The notes under the pieces: generated by a model
Database searches by the model: none
The model's input: only the letters and a program-made list of their open reading frames with translations
What the model was told of the DNA's origin: nothing
In this document: positions 36,177 through 44,934 of the stretch, piece by piece
Position numbering within the stretch: the stretch's first letter is position 1
Layout of the letters: each line of letters opens with the position of its first letter
Translations under genes and position numbers: made by a program
From: Lysobacteraceae bacterium
GTDB lineage: Bacteria > Pseudomonadota > Gammaproteobacteria > Xanthomonadales > Rhodanobacteraceae
Assembly (NCBI GenBank): GCA_021372495.1
Contig: JAJFUF010000040.1
Span: forward strand, 1 to 64,000
Length of the DNA stretch: 64,000 bases
Reading direction: 5' to 3'

Positions 36177-37265
36177 TCACGGCGCGAGCCGCTCCGCGGC
36201 GGGCCGCACCTCGATCCACGGCTGCGCCCGCAGCGCCCGCTCGATGAAAGGTCGGTGCGAGGCGCCGATCAGCAGCACCGTGCGCGCGCCTTCGTCGCTG
36301 GCGAGTGCGCGGTACAGATAGGCCGCGATGTCGGCGTTGCGTGCGTGCCAGAGCGCCAGCCGGCGTTTTCCGGCGTCGTGCGCGATGGCGGCGCCGTCGA
36401 AGACGTCCCACTGCGCACGGCGATCCAGCACGGCGAATTCGTCGGAATTGACCCAGCGCATCAGCACCGACAGGCCGTCGTTGCGGTCGGCATGCCAGTG
36501 CGCCGCTTGCCGAGCATTGAACGCCTCGATCCCGCGCGCGACGGCCGCGTCCTGGAGGATCGGCAGCAGATCCTCCTCCAGCGGCTGCACCGCAAGCTCG
36601 TCGGCGAAGCTATCCACCATGCACAGGCGCCGGTGCCCCTGCCGCCTGGCCAGCGGAATCGCCAACGAAACGATCTCGTTGGCGGACGCCGACAGTGTGC
36701 GCAGGCGCTCGACGGCCTGGCGGCCAAGGCCCTCTCCCGCCTCGGCCTGCTGGGCATCGTTGAGGTAACTCCAGTTCAGCAGCGCCGACCAGGGCTCGTA
36801 GCCGGCCAGTTGCAGCCCGATCAACCGGCCGCGCGCCGGCAGGTCGAGTTCGCCCGGCCGGCGCTCCAGCTCGCGCGCGGCGCGCAGCGCCGCGTCCGCA
36901 TCGACCGACCAGCGCACCTGCTGCTCGGGCGCCAGCCGCACCGCGTCCATGGCGAAGGTGCCGAGCAACTCGCCGTAGCGGCCCGGGTCGGCGACGAACG
37001 GCTTCACGCGGTCGCCGGGCATGGCCTCGACGCAAACCAGGGTGGGCGCGAACTTCGCCAGACGGTCGATCACGAGCTGGCGCTGTTCCGCGCTCGGCGC
37101 CGGCCGCAACTGGCCGAGGTGCGGGGTGCCGACAATCATCGCTTCCGCAGCGCGGCCCCACGCCGGCAGCAACGTCGCCTGCGCAACAAGCAGGGCAACG
37201 GCGATCAGCCGCGTGCGGCAGCGGCGCGTGCCGTCGGGGCGGACGGTTCGGGCATGGGCGTTCAC
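36177..37265 (-). CDS. Exported DUF5694-family protein
   Basis: A 362-residue protein from a GTG start with AGGAGG 5 bases upstream. An N-terminal signal sequence (RLIAVALLVAQATLLPAWGRA) is followed by AEAMIVGTPHLGQLRP and RLAKFAPTLVCVEAMPGDRV, the pattern of DUF5694, which is distantly related to TraB/GumN proteins (GTxH near the start, E in the next strand, and GASHRPFIE near the C-terminus). A hydrolase-like activity has been proposed for the superfamily but not shown. No operon partner. Confidence 0.75.
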   Translation of the reverse strand: MNAHARTVRPDGTRRCRTRLIAVALLVAQATLLPAWGRAAEAMIVGTPHLGQLRPAPSAEQRQLVIDRLAKFAPTLVCVEAMPGDRVKPFVADPGRYGELLGTFAMDAVRLAPEQQVRWSVDADAALRAARELERRPGELDLPARGRLIGLQLAGYEPWSALLNWSYLNDAQQAEAGEGLGRQAVERLRTLSASANEIVSLAIPLARRQGHRRLCMVDSFADELAVQPLEEDLLPILQDAAVARGIEAFNARQAAHWHADRNDGLSVLMRWVNSDEFAVLDRRAQWDVFDGAAIAHDAGKRRLALWHARNADIAAYLYRALASDEGARTVLLIGASHRPFIERALRAQPWIEVRPAAERLAP

Positions 37266-37499
37266 GGATCCTCCTGGGGCAGTCGCGCCACTATGACGAA
37301 CCTGATACTAGTAGGCCGTCCCTTCCGCGGCTCCGGCCGAAAGTCACTGTGACCCACCCTCCCGCGCACGCCGGTGCGGCCTGTCGTCCGCCCGATTGCG
37401 GGCCACGCGGCGGCTCCACGCCGACGCGTGGACGAAAACGGATCGAGGAATGCGAACCGGCGCCGCGCGCCGTGGCGCGCACTTCGGCGCCGGCCCCAT

Positions 37500-37766
37500 T
37501 CAGCGCAACTGGCTGTCCTTGCTGCCGCGGCGGTTGTAGCCGCTGTGCACCACGTCCGCCTTGTCGGCCGCTTCCTGGCAGCGCACGCACAGGCGCACGC
37601 CGGGCACGGCCTTGCGCCGCGCCTCCGGGATTGGGGCGTCGCATTCCTCGCAGTGCGACAGGCTCGGACCGCGCGCGAGCTTGCTGCGTGCGCGCGCGAT
37701 CGCGTCGTTCACGGTCGCGTCGATCTGGTCCTGCACGGCGCCGTCGCCGGCCCAGCCGGTGGCCAT
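37500..37766 (-). CDS. DksA/TraR-type C4 zinc-finger protein
   Basis: An 88-residue protein with the zinc finger C39-x2-C42 ... C60-x2-C63 (SHCEECDAPIPEARRKAVPG, then RLCVRCQ). The N-terminal helix is short, without the long coiled-coil of DksA. It resembles E. coli YbiI. TraR-like short members can bind the RNA polymerase secondary channel; whether this one does is open. The predicted start MATGWAGDGAVQDQI is the family start. Confidence 0.88.
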   Translation of the reverse strand: MATGWAGDGAVQDQIDATVNDAIARARSKLARGPSLSHCEECDAPIPEARRKAVPGVRLCVRCQEAADKADVVHSGYNRRGSKDSQLR

Positions 37767-38416
37767 GGCGGTCTCCTGCATTGGCGGGGTTGCCAAAGAT
37801 AGCGCAGCGCGGGTTGCGCGGTCGTTTGCGCCAAACGAACGCGGGCGTGCTGCCTTGCCTTCCCGCCTCGCCCGCCGCGCGCGCCCGCGCACGAGCCTCG
37901 GCCCCCGTGCAAATCCAGGTCGAGCAGAGCCTTCAGCACCAGGGCGATGACCAGGCCTTCCACAAACCGAACCGACGCTCCCGGCCCGGCCCACGCGCGC
38001 CGCGCGGATCGGCGGGAGCGCGGCGTCCAGGACGCGGCGGTCTCCGGGCGGAAGCTTGCCCATCGGCTCCGCGCACGGGTCGGGCGAGCAAAGCAGCCTC
38101 GCGACGAGAGCGCGATTCACTTCACCAACCTGCAGCCGAGCCGCCACGGCGGGAAGCAGCGCGTGCGCCGGCCGATCCTCGCGAATCCCGCCAGCGAAAC
38201 GGCGAAGACCGCGGCCACCGTCATTCCGATCCGGTCAAAACCGGAATGCGGTATCGTTCGGCAAGCTTCGGACAAGTCGGCGGCAAGGGCGACTCCGCTC
38301 GTGGAGAAATCGTTCGGCCCGGGCCGCCGGAGCCGCCCCGTCGCCTCGGCCGCCGCGATTCGGGTCGCGCGCACCGGGCAACGCCCGCTTCTGTCAGCCA
38401 CGAGGGAGGACATCCA
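37767..38416. other. 650-bp intergenic region before the redox operon
   Basis: No gene I can support. A minus-strand frame starting near 37963 begins with a membrane-like segment (EGLVIALVLKALLDLDLHGG) but then runs into low-complexity sequence and overlaps the zinc-finger gene; it may be a decayed gene. An imperfect inverted repeat CATTCCG...ACCGGAATG lies at 38222-38248. The promoter of the flavoprotein operon should be here. Confidence 0.5.
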
Positions 38417-39781
38417 GTGAACCACGATCAGAGCAGGCGCAATTTCCTGAAACTGGGCGGCGCGGCACTGGCCGCAGGGACGGTCGGCGCCGCCGCGGGT
38501 GCGACCGGCGCGGCCATCGCCGGCCCGTCCGGATCCGCCGCGGTCGCCTCCGGCGCGAAGGCTTCCCTGCCCAAGGCCAAGGGGCCGCGCCTGGTGGTGG
38601 TCGGCGGCGGGACTTCCGGCCTCACCATCGCCAAGTACGCAAAGCGGGAGTACCCGAAATTCGACGTGGTGCTGGTGGAAAAGCGCGACATGTACTCGTC
38701 CTGCTTTTCCAGCAACCTGTGGTACGCGGGGCTGATCAATCTGGAATTCCTCGCCGACCACAGCTTCCTGGACGCGGCGAAAAACAACGACTACATCTAC
38801 TTCAACGCCACCGTCACCGGGCTCGATCGCGCGGGCCGCAAGCTCATTACCAGCGAAGGCGAGATCGACTACGACTTCCTCGTGCTCGCGCCGGGCATCT
38901 CCTACGACTACGAGAAGATCGGGGTGAAGGATCCCGAGGCGGTCGCGGCCCTGCGCCAGACCTACCCGGGCGGCTTCGTGTCGCCCACCGAGCACGTTTC
39001 CATCCACCGCAAGGTGCGGGAATTCGAGGGCGGCGTGTTCCTGCAGACCGTGCCTTCCGGCAACTACCGCTGCCTGCCGGCGCCCTACGAGCGGGCCTGC
39101 ATGATCGCTTCGGTCATCAAGCGGAACAAGCTCAAGGGCAAGGTGCTGGTGCTGGATGCCAACCCCGAGATCACCATCAAGCAGGCCGGCTTCCACGCCG
39201 CCTTCGACGAGCTCTACAAGGACATCATCGAGTGGAGGCCGTCCTCGCCCGTCACCGGCGTGGATGTCGGCAAGAAACTCGTCCACACCGAGTTCGATGC
39301 CATCCCCTTCGACGACGCAGCGATCTACGCCAACGTGCGCGCCTCGACGCTCATCGAGAAACTCGGGTTGATGGCGCCGCCGAGCAAGAGCAATCAGAAG
39401 GAAGCCAACGTCGATACGCGCTTCTACAATGTCGCCGGCGACCTCCGCGTGTACGTGACCGGCGATTCGCGCCCGCAGCCCTACTCCAAGAGCGCCAACA
39501 CCTCCAACACCGAGGGCCACCACGTGGCCAGGATGCTGGCGGCGCGCGCGCAGGGCAAGGAGCCGGTCTGGGCCGCCCCGCGGACCATCTGCTATTCCAT
39601 GGTCAACGCGGCGCCGATGGAGGCCATCAGCGTCGATGCCGGTTACGACTACGACGCGGCGAAGGACGAGATCACCGGTTTCTCCAAGGACACCAGGACC
39701 TTCGAGAAACGCGATGCGGCCAGAGGCCAGGCCACCCTGGAGTGGGCGCGCGGCATCTATCGCGACATGTTCGAGGCGTGA
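38417..39781 (+). CDS. Flavocytochrome c sulfide dehydrogenase-like flavoprotein (FccB type)
   Basis: A 454-residue FAD protein. GTG start with GAGGGAGGA 6 bases upstream. The Tat signal is SRRNFLKLGGAALAAG. The FAD-binding Rossmann motif is VVVGGGTSGLTIAKYAKREY (near 60). Redox Cys appear in YSSCFSSN and SGNYRCLPAPYERACM, the second matching the conserved FCSD Cys region. In flavocytochrome c the partner is the diheme FccA; here the next genes are a Rieske protein and a pentaheme cytochrome. Probable reaction: periplasmic oxidation of sulfide or a polysulfide/thiol. FccB versus sulfide:quinone reductase is decided by the Tat signal and the Cys pattern. Confidence 0.85.
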   Translation: MNHDQSRRNFLKLGGAALAAGTVGAAAGATGAAIAGPSGSAAVASGAKASLPKAKGPRLVVVGGGTSGLTIAKYAKREYPKFDVVLVEKRDMYSSCFSSNLWYAGLINLEFLADHSFLDAAKNNDYIYFNATVTGLDRAGRKLITSEGEIDYDFLVLAPGISYDYEKIGVKDPEAVAALRQTYPGGFVSPTEHVSIHRKVREFEGGVFLQTVPSGNYRCLPAPYERACMIASVIKRNKLKGKVLVLDANPEITIKQAGFHAAFDELYKDIIEWRPSSPVTGVDVGKKLVHTEFDAIPFDDAAIYANVRASTLIEKLGLMAPPSKSNQKEANVDTRFYNVAGDLRVYVTGDSRPQPYSKSANTSNTEGHHVARMLAARAQGKEPVWAAPRTICYSMVNAAPMEAISVDAGYDYDAAKDEITGFSKDTRTFEKRDAARGQATLEWARGIYRDMFEA

Positions 39782-39826
39782 AAGCTCGCCGCGGCCCCGG
39801 GCCGCGGTTGCCACGGGGAGGCCCGC

Positions 39827-40504
39827 ATGGACCGTCGCCAATTCGTCGAAATCTGTGCGGGCGCCGTGGCCGCTCTCGCCGCTGGCACGCAACCGTCCCT
39901 GGCCGATGGCATCCAGGACTATCCCGGGGCCAAACTGGTCGACGCGCAAGGCGCCCCGCTGAAGGCGTCCGAGCTCGCTACCGACCAGGCCTATCTGTTC
40001 CATTACCCCTTCAACGGCGTGCCCTGCTTCCTGATCAATCTCGGCAAGGCAGGCGCCGACGACGGCAGGCATGCGCGGCCGGGCGGCGCGGGGACATCCG
40101 GCCGTCTCGTTTCCTACGTCGCCATCTGCACCCACCAGTTGAGCTACCCGAACCGGGCGACGAGCGTCATCCGCTACGCGGCCGAGGGCAGCGAGCTCGC
40201 GGGCAAGCCCGGCATGATCGTCTGCTGCGCGCACGGCAGCGTGTTCGACCCTTCCGCCGGCGCACGCAAAGTCAGCGGCCCCGCCGAACAGCCGCTGGTG
40301 GCCGTGCGGCTGCAACACGATCCGTCGGACGACAGTCTGTCCGCCACCGGCATCGCGGGCTCCGAGCTGATCGGCCGCTTCTTCAACGCGTACAAGGCCG
40401 ACCTGATCGCGCAATACGGCCCGGGGGTTTACCGGCAATCCGTGGGCGACACGGCCACGGCCGTGCCGCTGGACAGCTACAGCGGCGTGGTTCCGCGCTG
40501 CTGA
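39827..40504 (+). CDS. Rieske 2Fe-2S protein of the redox operon
   Basis: A 225-residue protein. N-terminus MDRRQFVEICAGAVAALAAG looks like a Tat-type signal with RRQF. The cluster ligands are C101 and H103 in VAICTHQLSY and C133/H136 in IVCCAHGSVFDP, the Rieske C-x-H...C-x2-H arrangement. A GSVFD motif and a following beta-strand (VSGPAEQPLVAVRL) agree with the arsenite-oxidase-small-subunit/high-potential Rieske type. GGGGAG sits 6 bases before the ATG. The 45-base gap to the flavoprotein gene and 18 bases to the cytochrome gene suggest one operon and an electron chain. Confidence 0.85.
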   Translation: MDRRQFVEICAGAVAALAAGTQPSLADGIQDYPGAKLVDAQGAPLKASELATDQAYLFHYPFNGVPCFLINLGKAGADDGRHARPGGAGTSGRLVSYVAICTHQLSYPNRATSVIRYAAEGSELAGKPGMIVCCAHGSVFDPSAGARKVSGPAEQPLVAVRLQHDPSDDSLSATGIAGSELIGRFFNAYKADLIAQYGPGVYRQSVGDTATAVPLDSYSGVVPRC

Positions 40505-40522
40505 GCCGCGGTAGCGGCCGAG

Positions 40523-41815
40523 ATGCCCAGGCTCCTCGAAGGTTCGCTGCGAACTGTACTGGGCGTGGGCCTGCTGCTCGGAGCGCTGGCGGGCTGCAGC
40601 CAACGGCCGGAGCCGACGGTCGACGCATTCCTGCAGCGCCACTGGGCCGAGCCGCTGCCGCCGCAAGGCCCGCCGCCGGCGGCGTTTTCGCCGCTGGAAG
40701 CCTCGCTCGATCCGGACGCATGCGGGCAATGCCATGCGCAGCAGTGGGCGAGCTGGCGCACCAGCCTGCACGGCAGGTCGGTCGGAGCGGGCCTGCTCTG
40801 GCAGCTCGAGCTGATGGACCGGGACGACGGCTGCCTGCGCTGCCACGCGCCGCTGGCCGAGCAGGGAGCGCTGCTGGCGCTGGAACACCACTGGGCCGAC
40901 GCGCCGACGCAGCCGCTGCCCGAGTATGTGGAAGCCGGGCTGGGACACCAGGGCCTCGTGTGCGCGGCATGCCATGTGCGCGGCCACCGTCGCTACGGTC
41001 CGCCGTCGCGCGGCGCGGCCGCCGCTGGCGCGCCGCACGGCGGCTTCACCGCCTCCGCCGCCTTCGAGGACAGCCGCTTCTGCTCGCACTGCCACCAGTT
41101 CCCGGACGACGGTCCGCGCATCGCGGGCAAATTGCTGGAAGACACCTACCGGCAATGGCTTGCCAGCCCTTACGCCGGCGCGGGCGACGGCAGGCAGACC
41201 TGCCAGTCCTGCCACATGCCGGAGCGCCAGCACCTCTGGCGCGGCATCCGGGATCCGCAGATGACACGCCGGGCGATCGACGCGTCGCTGCGGGTGAATG
41301 CCCTCGGCGGCGGCCGCTACGAGGCGCGGGCGGTCATTCGCAACAGCGGCGCCGGCCACCACTTCCCCACCTACATGGTGCCCAAGGTCGAGTTGGTGTT
41401 TTACCTGCACGAAGACGGCAGCACCCGCGAGCTGGGTCGCGGGACCATCGGCTGGAGCGTCGATACCGGGCTCACGCGGGAAATCGCGGATACCCGCATC
41501 GCAGCCGGCGAAGCGCGCGATTTCCGGCAACCGTTCACCGCGCCGGACGGCGACTGGCACGTGGAACTCGTCATGCGCGTGAACCCCGCCGAGCACTACG
41601 AACGCATCTACCGCGACAGCCTGAACCACGCCGACCAGTTGCCGGCCGCCGCGGTGCCATTGCTGCGACAGGCGCTCGCCGAAGCCGTGGCGGCGCAGTA
41701 TGAACTGCTGCGCATCGAGGCCAGCGCGCCGGGCGCGAAGCGGGACCGTTTCCCGCGCACGGCCGAACCGGCCGCCGCGCGCACCGATCGCAGGTCGCGT
41801 CCCGACGGGGCGTGA
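40523..41815 (+). CDS. Pentaheme cytochrome c lipoprotein
   Basis: A 430-residue protein with a lipoprotein signal (VLGVGLLLGALAGC, lipid Cys at 25). Five CXXCH heme motifs lie at residues 67-71 (CGQCH), 104-108 (CLRCH), 147-151 (CAACH), 187-191 (CSHCH) and 227-231 (CQSCH). Extra His residues (for example SLHGR, EHH, GHHF) could be axial ligands. The C-terminal 190 residues have no heme and look like a beta-rich domain (ARAVIRNSGAGHHFPTYMVP). This matches cytochrome c554/NapC-like multiheme proteins of unknown donor. It is probably anchored to a membrane facing the periplasm and accepts electrons from the Rieske protein. Confidence 0.9.
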   Translation: MPRLLEGSLRTVLGVGLLLGALAGCSQRPEPTVDAFLQRHWAEPLPPQGPPPAAFSPLEASLDPDACGQCHAQQWASWRTSLHGRSVGAGLLWQLELMDRDDGCLRCHAPLAEQGALLALEHHWADAPTQPLPEYVEAGLGHQGLVCAACHVRGHRRYGPPSRGAAAAGAPHGGFTASAAFEDSRFCSHCHQFPDDGPRIAGKLLEDTYRQWLASPYAGAGDGRQTCQSCHMPERQHLWRGIRDPQMTRRAIDASLRVNALGGGRYEARAVIRNSGAGHHFPTYMVPKVELVFYLHEDGSTRELGRGTIGWSVDTGLTREIADTRIAAGEARDFRQPFTAPDGDWHVELVMRVNPAEHYERIYRDSLNHADQLPAAAVPLLRQALAEAVAAQYELLRIEASAPGAKRDRFPRTAEPAAARTDRRSRPDGA

Positions 41816-42307
41816 ACCCGACCCGGCCTGCCGCGCGCCGGGTCGCATGAATCCGCGGCGGTTCCACGGGCACAATGCCCGTCACCGACCCTGAGGCCGG
41901 CCCATGAGATGGCGGCGCGCGCGACAGAGCGACCGATGCGCGCAACGGCGGCGGTCGTCGGGCCGAGGCCGGATGCGATCCGGCGCAGCCGCCGCAACAG
42001 CAAGCGATCGGTCGCGGCGATGCCGACGACGACGGCCAGCAGCCGCAAGCGTCTTCGCCAACATGATGCCTCTCCCCGGAACGCCGTTGACGGCGCGAAA
42101 GCCGTCGCCCCTTTGCCGCAGGGCGTCGACCACCCGGGAAGTCCCTGCGGCGGCCGGGTTCGCTTCCGGCGAACCGAAGCGGATCGGCGCCCCTGGGGAT
42201 ACCCCGATCAATGGCTCGACAGACGGCCAGTCTGCCTTCGCCGACGCGCCTGCGACCTGCGCGCAGACAGCGCCGGTGACCCCTGCACGGAATTGATCAG
42301 GGCATCC
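41816..42307. other. Intergenic region, no confident gene
   Basis: About 490 bases between two convergently ending genes. Frames here are GC-rich shadows rich in Arg and Ala. One minus-strand frame (RLLAVVVGIAATDRLLLRRL) looks hydrophobic at its start, but it continues without a clear end and has no ribosome site. Confidence 0.4.
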
Positions 42308-43228
42308 CTAGCGCTGCGCCAGCGCAAACTCGATCGCCGCGCACACCGCCGCCACCTGCGCGGCGTTGCACTGTTCGGGCGTGGCGCGCGGACTGTCGGG
42401 GTAGACCTCGGTGGTGGTCTTGTAGCGCGCGCGGGTGATGCCGGCGCACAGGCCCAGCTCGCGCAGCGCGTAGCGGATCACGCCCGGCGCGACCACGGGC
42501 GAGCCGATGATCTCGCCGTTGCGGTCGGCCGGCGCGATGTGCGTGACCTTCGCCACCGCCGCGATCACCGCCTGCTGGAACTCCGGCTGCGGATGCTCGG
42601 TGTCGTCGACCAGGTAGAAGCCGTCGGGGATCTCGCCCGGCTCGAACGGCTTGCCGTCGCGCGCGGCCAGCGCCGGGCGGAACTCGGACTCGTCGCTGTC
42701 GGTGGTCTCGTGCAGGTCGATGTGCACCAGCACGCGCTCGCGCAGCGGCGCGACCAGGCGCATCAGCGCGGCCGATTCCGCCGCCGGGCTGTCCTCGCGG
42801 AACGAGCGGTTCGGATCGAGCGCGTGCACGTTCCAGCGGTGGATGCGTTCGTAGGCCCACGGGCTGACGCACGGCGCCACCAGCAGGTTGACCCGCCCCG
42901 CATAGTCCGCCGCGTGCCGCTCGACAAACCGCAGCGCGCCGTGCACGCCGCTGGTCTCGTAGCCGTGCACGCCGCCCGTCACCAGCGCGACCGGCAATTC
43001 GTCGCGCCAGCCGCGGCTGCGGATCGCGAGCAGCGGATACCTGCCGTCCGGCGCGTAGTCCAGCTCGCCGTACGGCTCCACGTCGTAGCCGGCGCGCAGC
43101 CGCTCGACGACCGACAGCACGTCGTCGGCGTAGCTGCGCCGCTTGCGCTGGCGGCTGCGCCATTCGGCCTTTTCAGCCATGCCCCAGGGTTGTCCGGGCG
43201 TTCCGATCGGATAAGTCGGTTGGGTCAT
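42308..43228 (-). CDS. M14-like zinc carboxypeptidase / AstE-ASPA-type deacylase
   Basis: A 306-residue predicted metalloenzyme. The zinc site fits VTGGVHGYETSGVHGALRF (HxxE) with a later His in VLVHIDLHETTDSDESEF. DPNRSF, AAESAALMRLVAPL and the C-terminal TTTEVYPDSP (catalytic Glu) also fit M14 or the succinylglutamate desuccinylase/aspartoacylase group. Cytoplasmic, no signal peptide. The substrate (peptide or acyl-amino acid) is open. It stands alone; 141 bases separate it from the ClC gene. Confidence 0.8.
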   Translation of the reverse strand: MTQPTYPIGTPGQPWGMAEKAEWRSRQRKRRSYADDVLSVVERLRAGYDVEPYGELDYAPDGRYPLLAIRSRGWRDELPVALVTGGVHGYETSGVHGALRFVERHAADYAGRVNLLVAPCVSPWAYERIHRWNVHALDPNRSFREDSPAAESAALMRLVAPLRERVLVHIDLHETTDSDESEFRPALAARDGKPFEPGEIPDGFYLVDDTEHPQPEFQQAVIAAVAKVTHIAPADRNGEIIGSPVVAPGVIRYALRELGLCAGITRARYKTTTEVYPDSPRATPEQCNAAQVAAVCAAIEFALAQR

Positions 43229-43369
43229 CGTCTCTGCTCGGGAAATCAGGCTGCATCCGCTCCATGCGGGAAACCGCGCCGTGCAAGGGCATGCTCGCCG
43301 ATGCTCGCCGCCGGAAGAATTTCGCCGGAATGGATGCCGGCCGGGGCCTTCATGGTCGACACCGCAGCG

Positions 43370-44719
43370 TCAGCGTTTCGCGCCGCGCCTGCGGCGATTC
43401 CACCACCGCAGCAGGCCGTAGGACAACCGCACCTTTTCCTCCCCGACCGGCAGGTCGGTGCGGGCGAAGATCCACGACGACTTGGTGTAGGCGATCTGCT
43501 GCGCGGGATACACGCTGCGGTGGCCGATGACGAGATAGGCGGCCACGCAGGCGCCGGCGACATGCAGCAACGAACCGGCGCCGAACAGTTCCACGCCCAT
43601 CAGGATCGCCGCGATCGGCGCGTTGGAGGCCGACGCCACCACCGCGGTAAGCCCCACCGCCGCGCCCTGCGCGGGCGCCAGGCCGAACAGGTGCGCGAAC
43701 GCGCCGCCCAGCACCGCGCCGATCACGAACTGCGGCGTGACGATGCCGCCGTAGAAACCCGACCCCAGCGTGATCGCCACCAGCAGCGCCTTCCACAGGA
43801 AGCCGGGATACGGCATCGGCTGCCCGTGCAAGGCGCCCTCCATCATCGGCAGGCTCAAGCCGAGATAGTCGGTCGGAACGATCAGGATCAGCACCGCCAG
43901 CACCGCGCCGCCCAGCAGCGGCACGAGCGGCGGCCACAGCGCATGACGGTCGCGAAACATGCCGAACAGCCGCTTCGCCGCCTGCAGCAATTCGACGAAC
44001 ACCCACGCCGCGGCCCCGCACAGGATCCCGATCAGCACGGTCTTCAGGAACAGCCATTGCGTGAAGTCGCCGGCGAAGTCGACCCGGTAGACGGGATACG
44101 GCACGCCCAGCGACTTGCTGACCTCGAATGCGGTAACGCCGGCGACGATGCCGGGGAACAGGAAATCGTGGCGGATGCGGCCGATCGCCAGCATCTCCAC
44201 GCCGTAGATCGCACCCGCGATCGGAGTGCCGAACACGCTGGCGAAGCCGGCGCTGACGCCACAAGCCACCAGCCGCTTGCGCAACTCGGAATTGAGCCGC
44301 AGCGTGCGGCCGATGCCGGCCGCCAGGCTGGCGCCGATGTGGGAACACGGACCTTCCTTGCCGGCCGAACCGCCGCAACCCAGCGTGATCAGCGCCGCCG
44401 CCGGCTTCACCCACAGGGTGCGAAACGGCATCTTGCCGTGCTGCTCGTTGACCGCGACGATCGGCGAGTCCTGCAAACCGCTGCGGCCCAGGCGATAGCC
44501 ATAGTGCAGCAACAGCCCGTTGGCGAGCCCGCCGGCCAGCAGCAGGCTCGCCTGCAGCCACCACGGCGCTGCATAGACGTGGCCCTCGGTGGCGAACAGG
44601 ACGCGAAGAAAAGCGCTGCAGCCGACGCCGACGACCGCCCCCGTCAGGATCGAAAGCACCAGCCACTGCACCACGGTCGCCAGCATGACGACGGGTTCGG
44701 CGATGTGGGGGCGTGTCAT
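43370..44719 (-). CDS. ClC-family chloride channel/transporter
   Basis: A 449-residue polytopic protein with the ClC selectivity motifs: GCGGSAGKEGPCSHIGAS (GKxGP with the gating Glu), GVSAGFASVFGTPIAGAIYGVEM, and GSGFYGGIVTPQFVIGAVLGG (a GxFxP-like motif). The gating Glu and an intracellular proton-Glu position (VEM) are present, which is compatible with a Cl-/H+ exchanger as well as a channel. The C-terminal tail is short and lacks CBS domains. Start ATG opens MTRPHIAEP; a longer in-frame start at 44800 is less likely. Confidence 0.93.
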   Translation of the reverse strand: MTRPHIAEPVVMLATVVQWLVLSILTGAVVGVGCSAFLRVLFATEGHVYAAPWWLQASLLLAGGLANGLLLHYGYRLGRSGLQDSPIVAVNEQHGKMPFRTLWVKPAAALITLGCGGSAGKEGPCSHIGASLAAGIGRTLRLNSELRKRLVACGVSAGFASVFGTPIAGAIYGVEMLAIGRIRHDFLFPGIVAGVTAFEVSKSLGVPYPVYRVDFAGDFTQWLFLKTVLIGILCGAAAWVFVELLQAAKRLFGMFRDRHALWPPLVPLLGGAVLAVLILIVPTDYLGLSLPMMEGALHGQPMPYPGFLWKALLVAITLGSGFYGGIVTPQFVIGAVLGGAFAHLFGLAPAQGAAVGLTAVVASASNAPIAAILMGVELFGAGSLLHVAGACVAAYLVIGHRSVYPAQQIAYTKSSWIFARTDLPVGEEKVRLSYGLLRWWNRRRRGAKR

Positions 44720-44849
44720 GGGGCTGGCGGGCCATGAGGCGGGCGACCGTCGATTGTAGCCGTCGAACGGGGCCGGGTTGGACCCCTTGTCGTTGCCCAA
44801 ACCAAACGGCCTTCGGGATTCCCGGGACGGTTCAGTCCGTCGCGGAGCG

Positions 44850-44934
44850 GCTCTGCCCCCAGTTTCGGCCCCCTGTTTCGAGGCATACCGCTACCTCACC
44901 TCGACAGGCGGGATGCTCCCGCCCTACGCGGGCT
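44850..44934. repeat. Accessory-region repeat, copy A
   Basis: A 66-bp core (44869-44934) that recurs at 48079-48144 and 48169-48233, preceded by a GGCTCTGCCCCC stretch related to copies at 48061 and 46010. The core holds the inverted repeat GGCGGGA-TGC-TCCCGCC. It supplies the stop codon (TAG) of the CPBP gene. Confidence 0.85.

Noticed and set aside
38056..41875. Long frames on both strands across the redox operon
   Set aside because: They run through three genes with Tat/lipoprotein signals, Rieske and CXXCH motifs in another frame.
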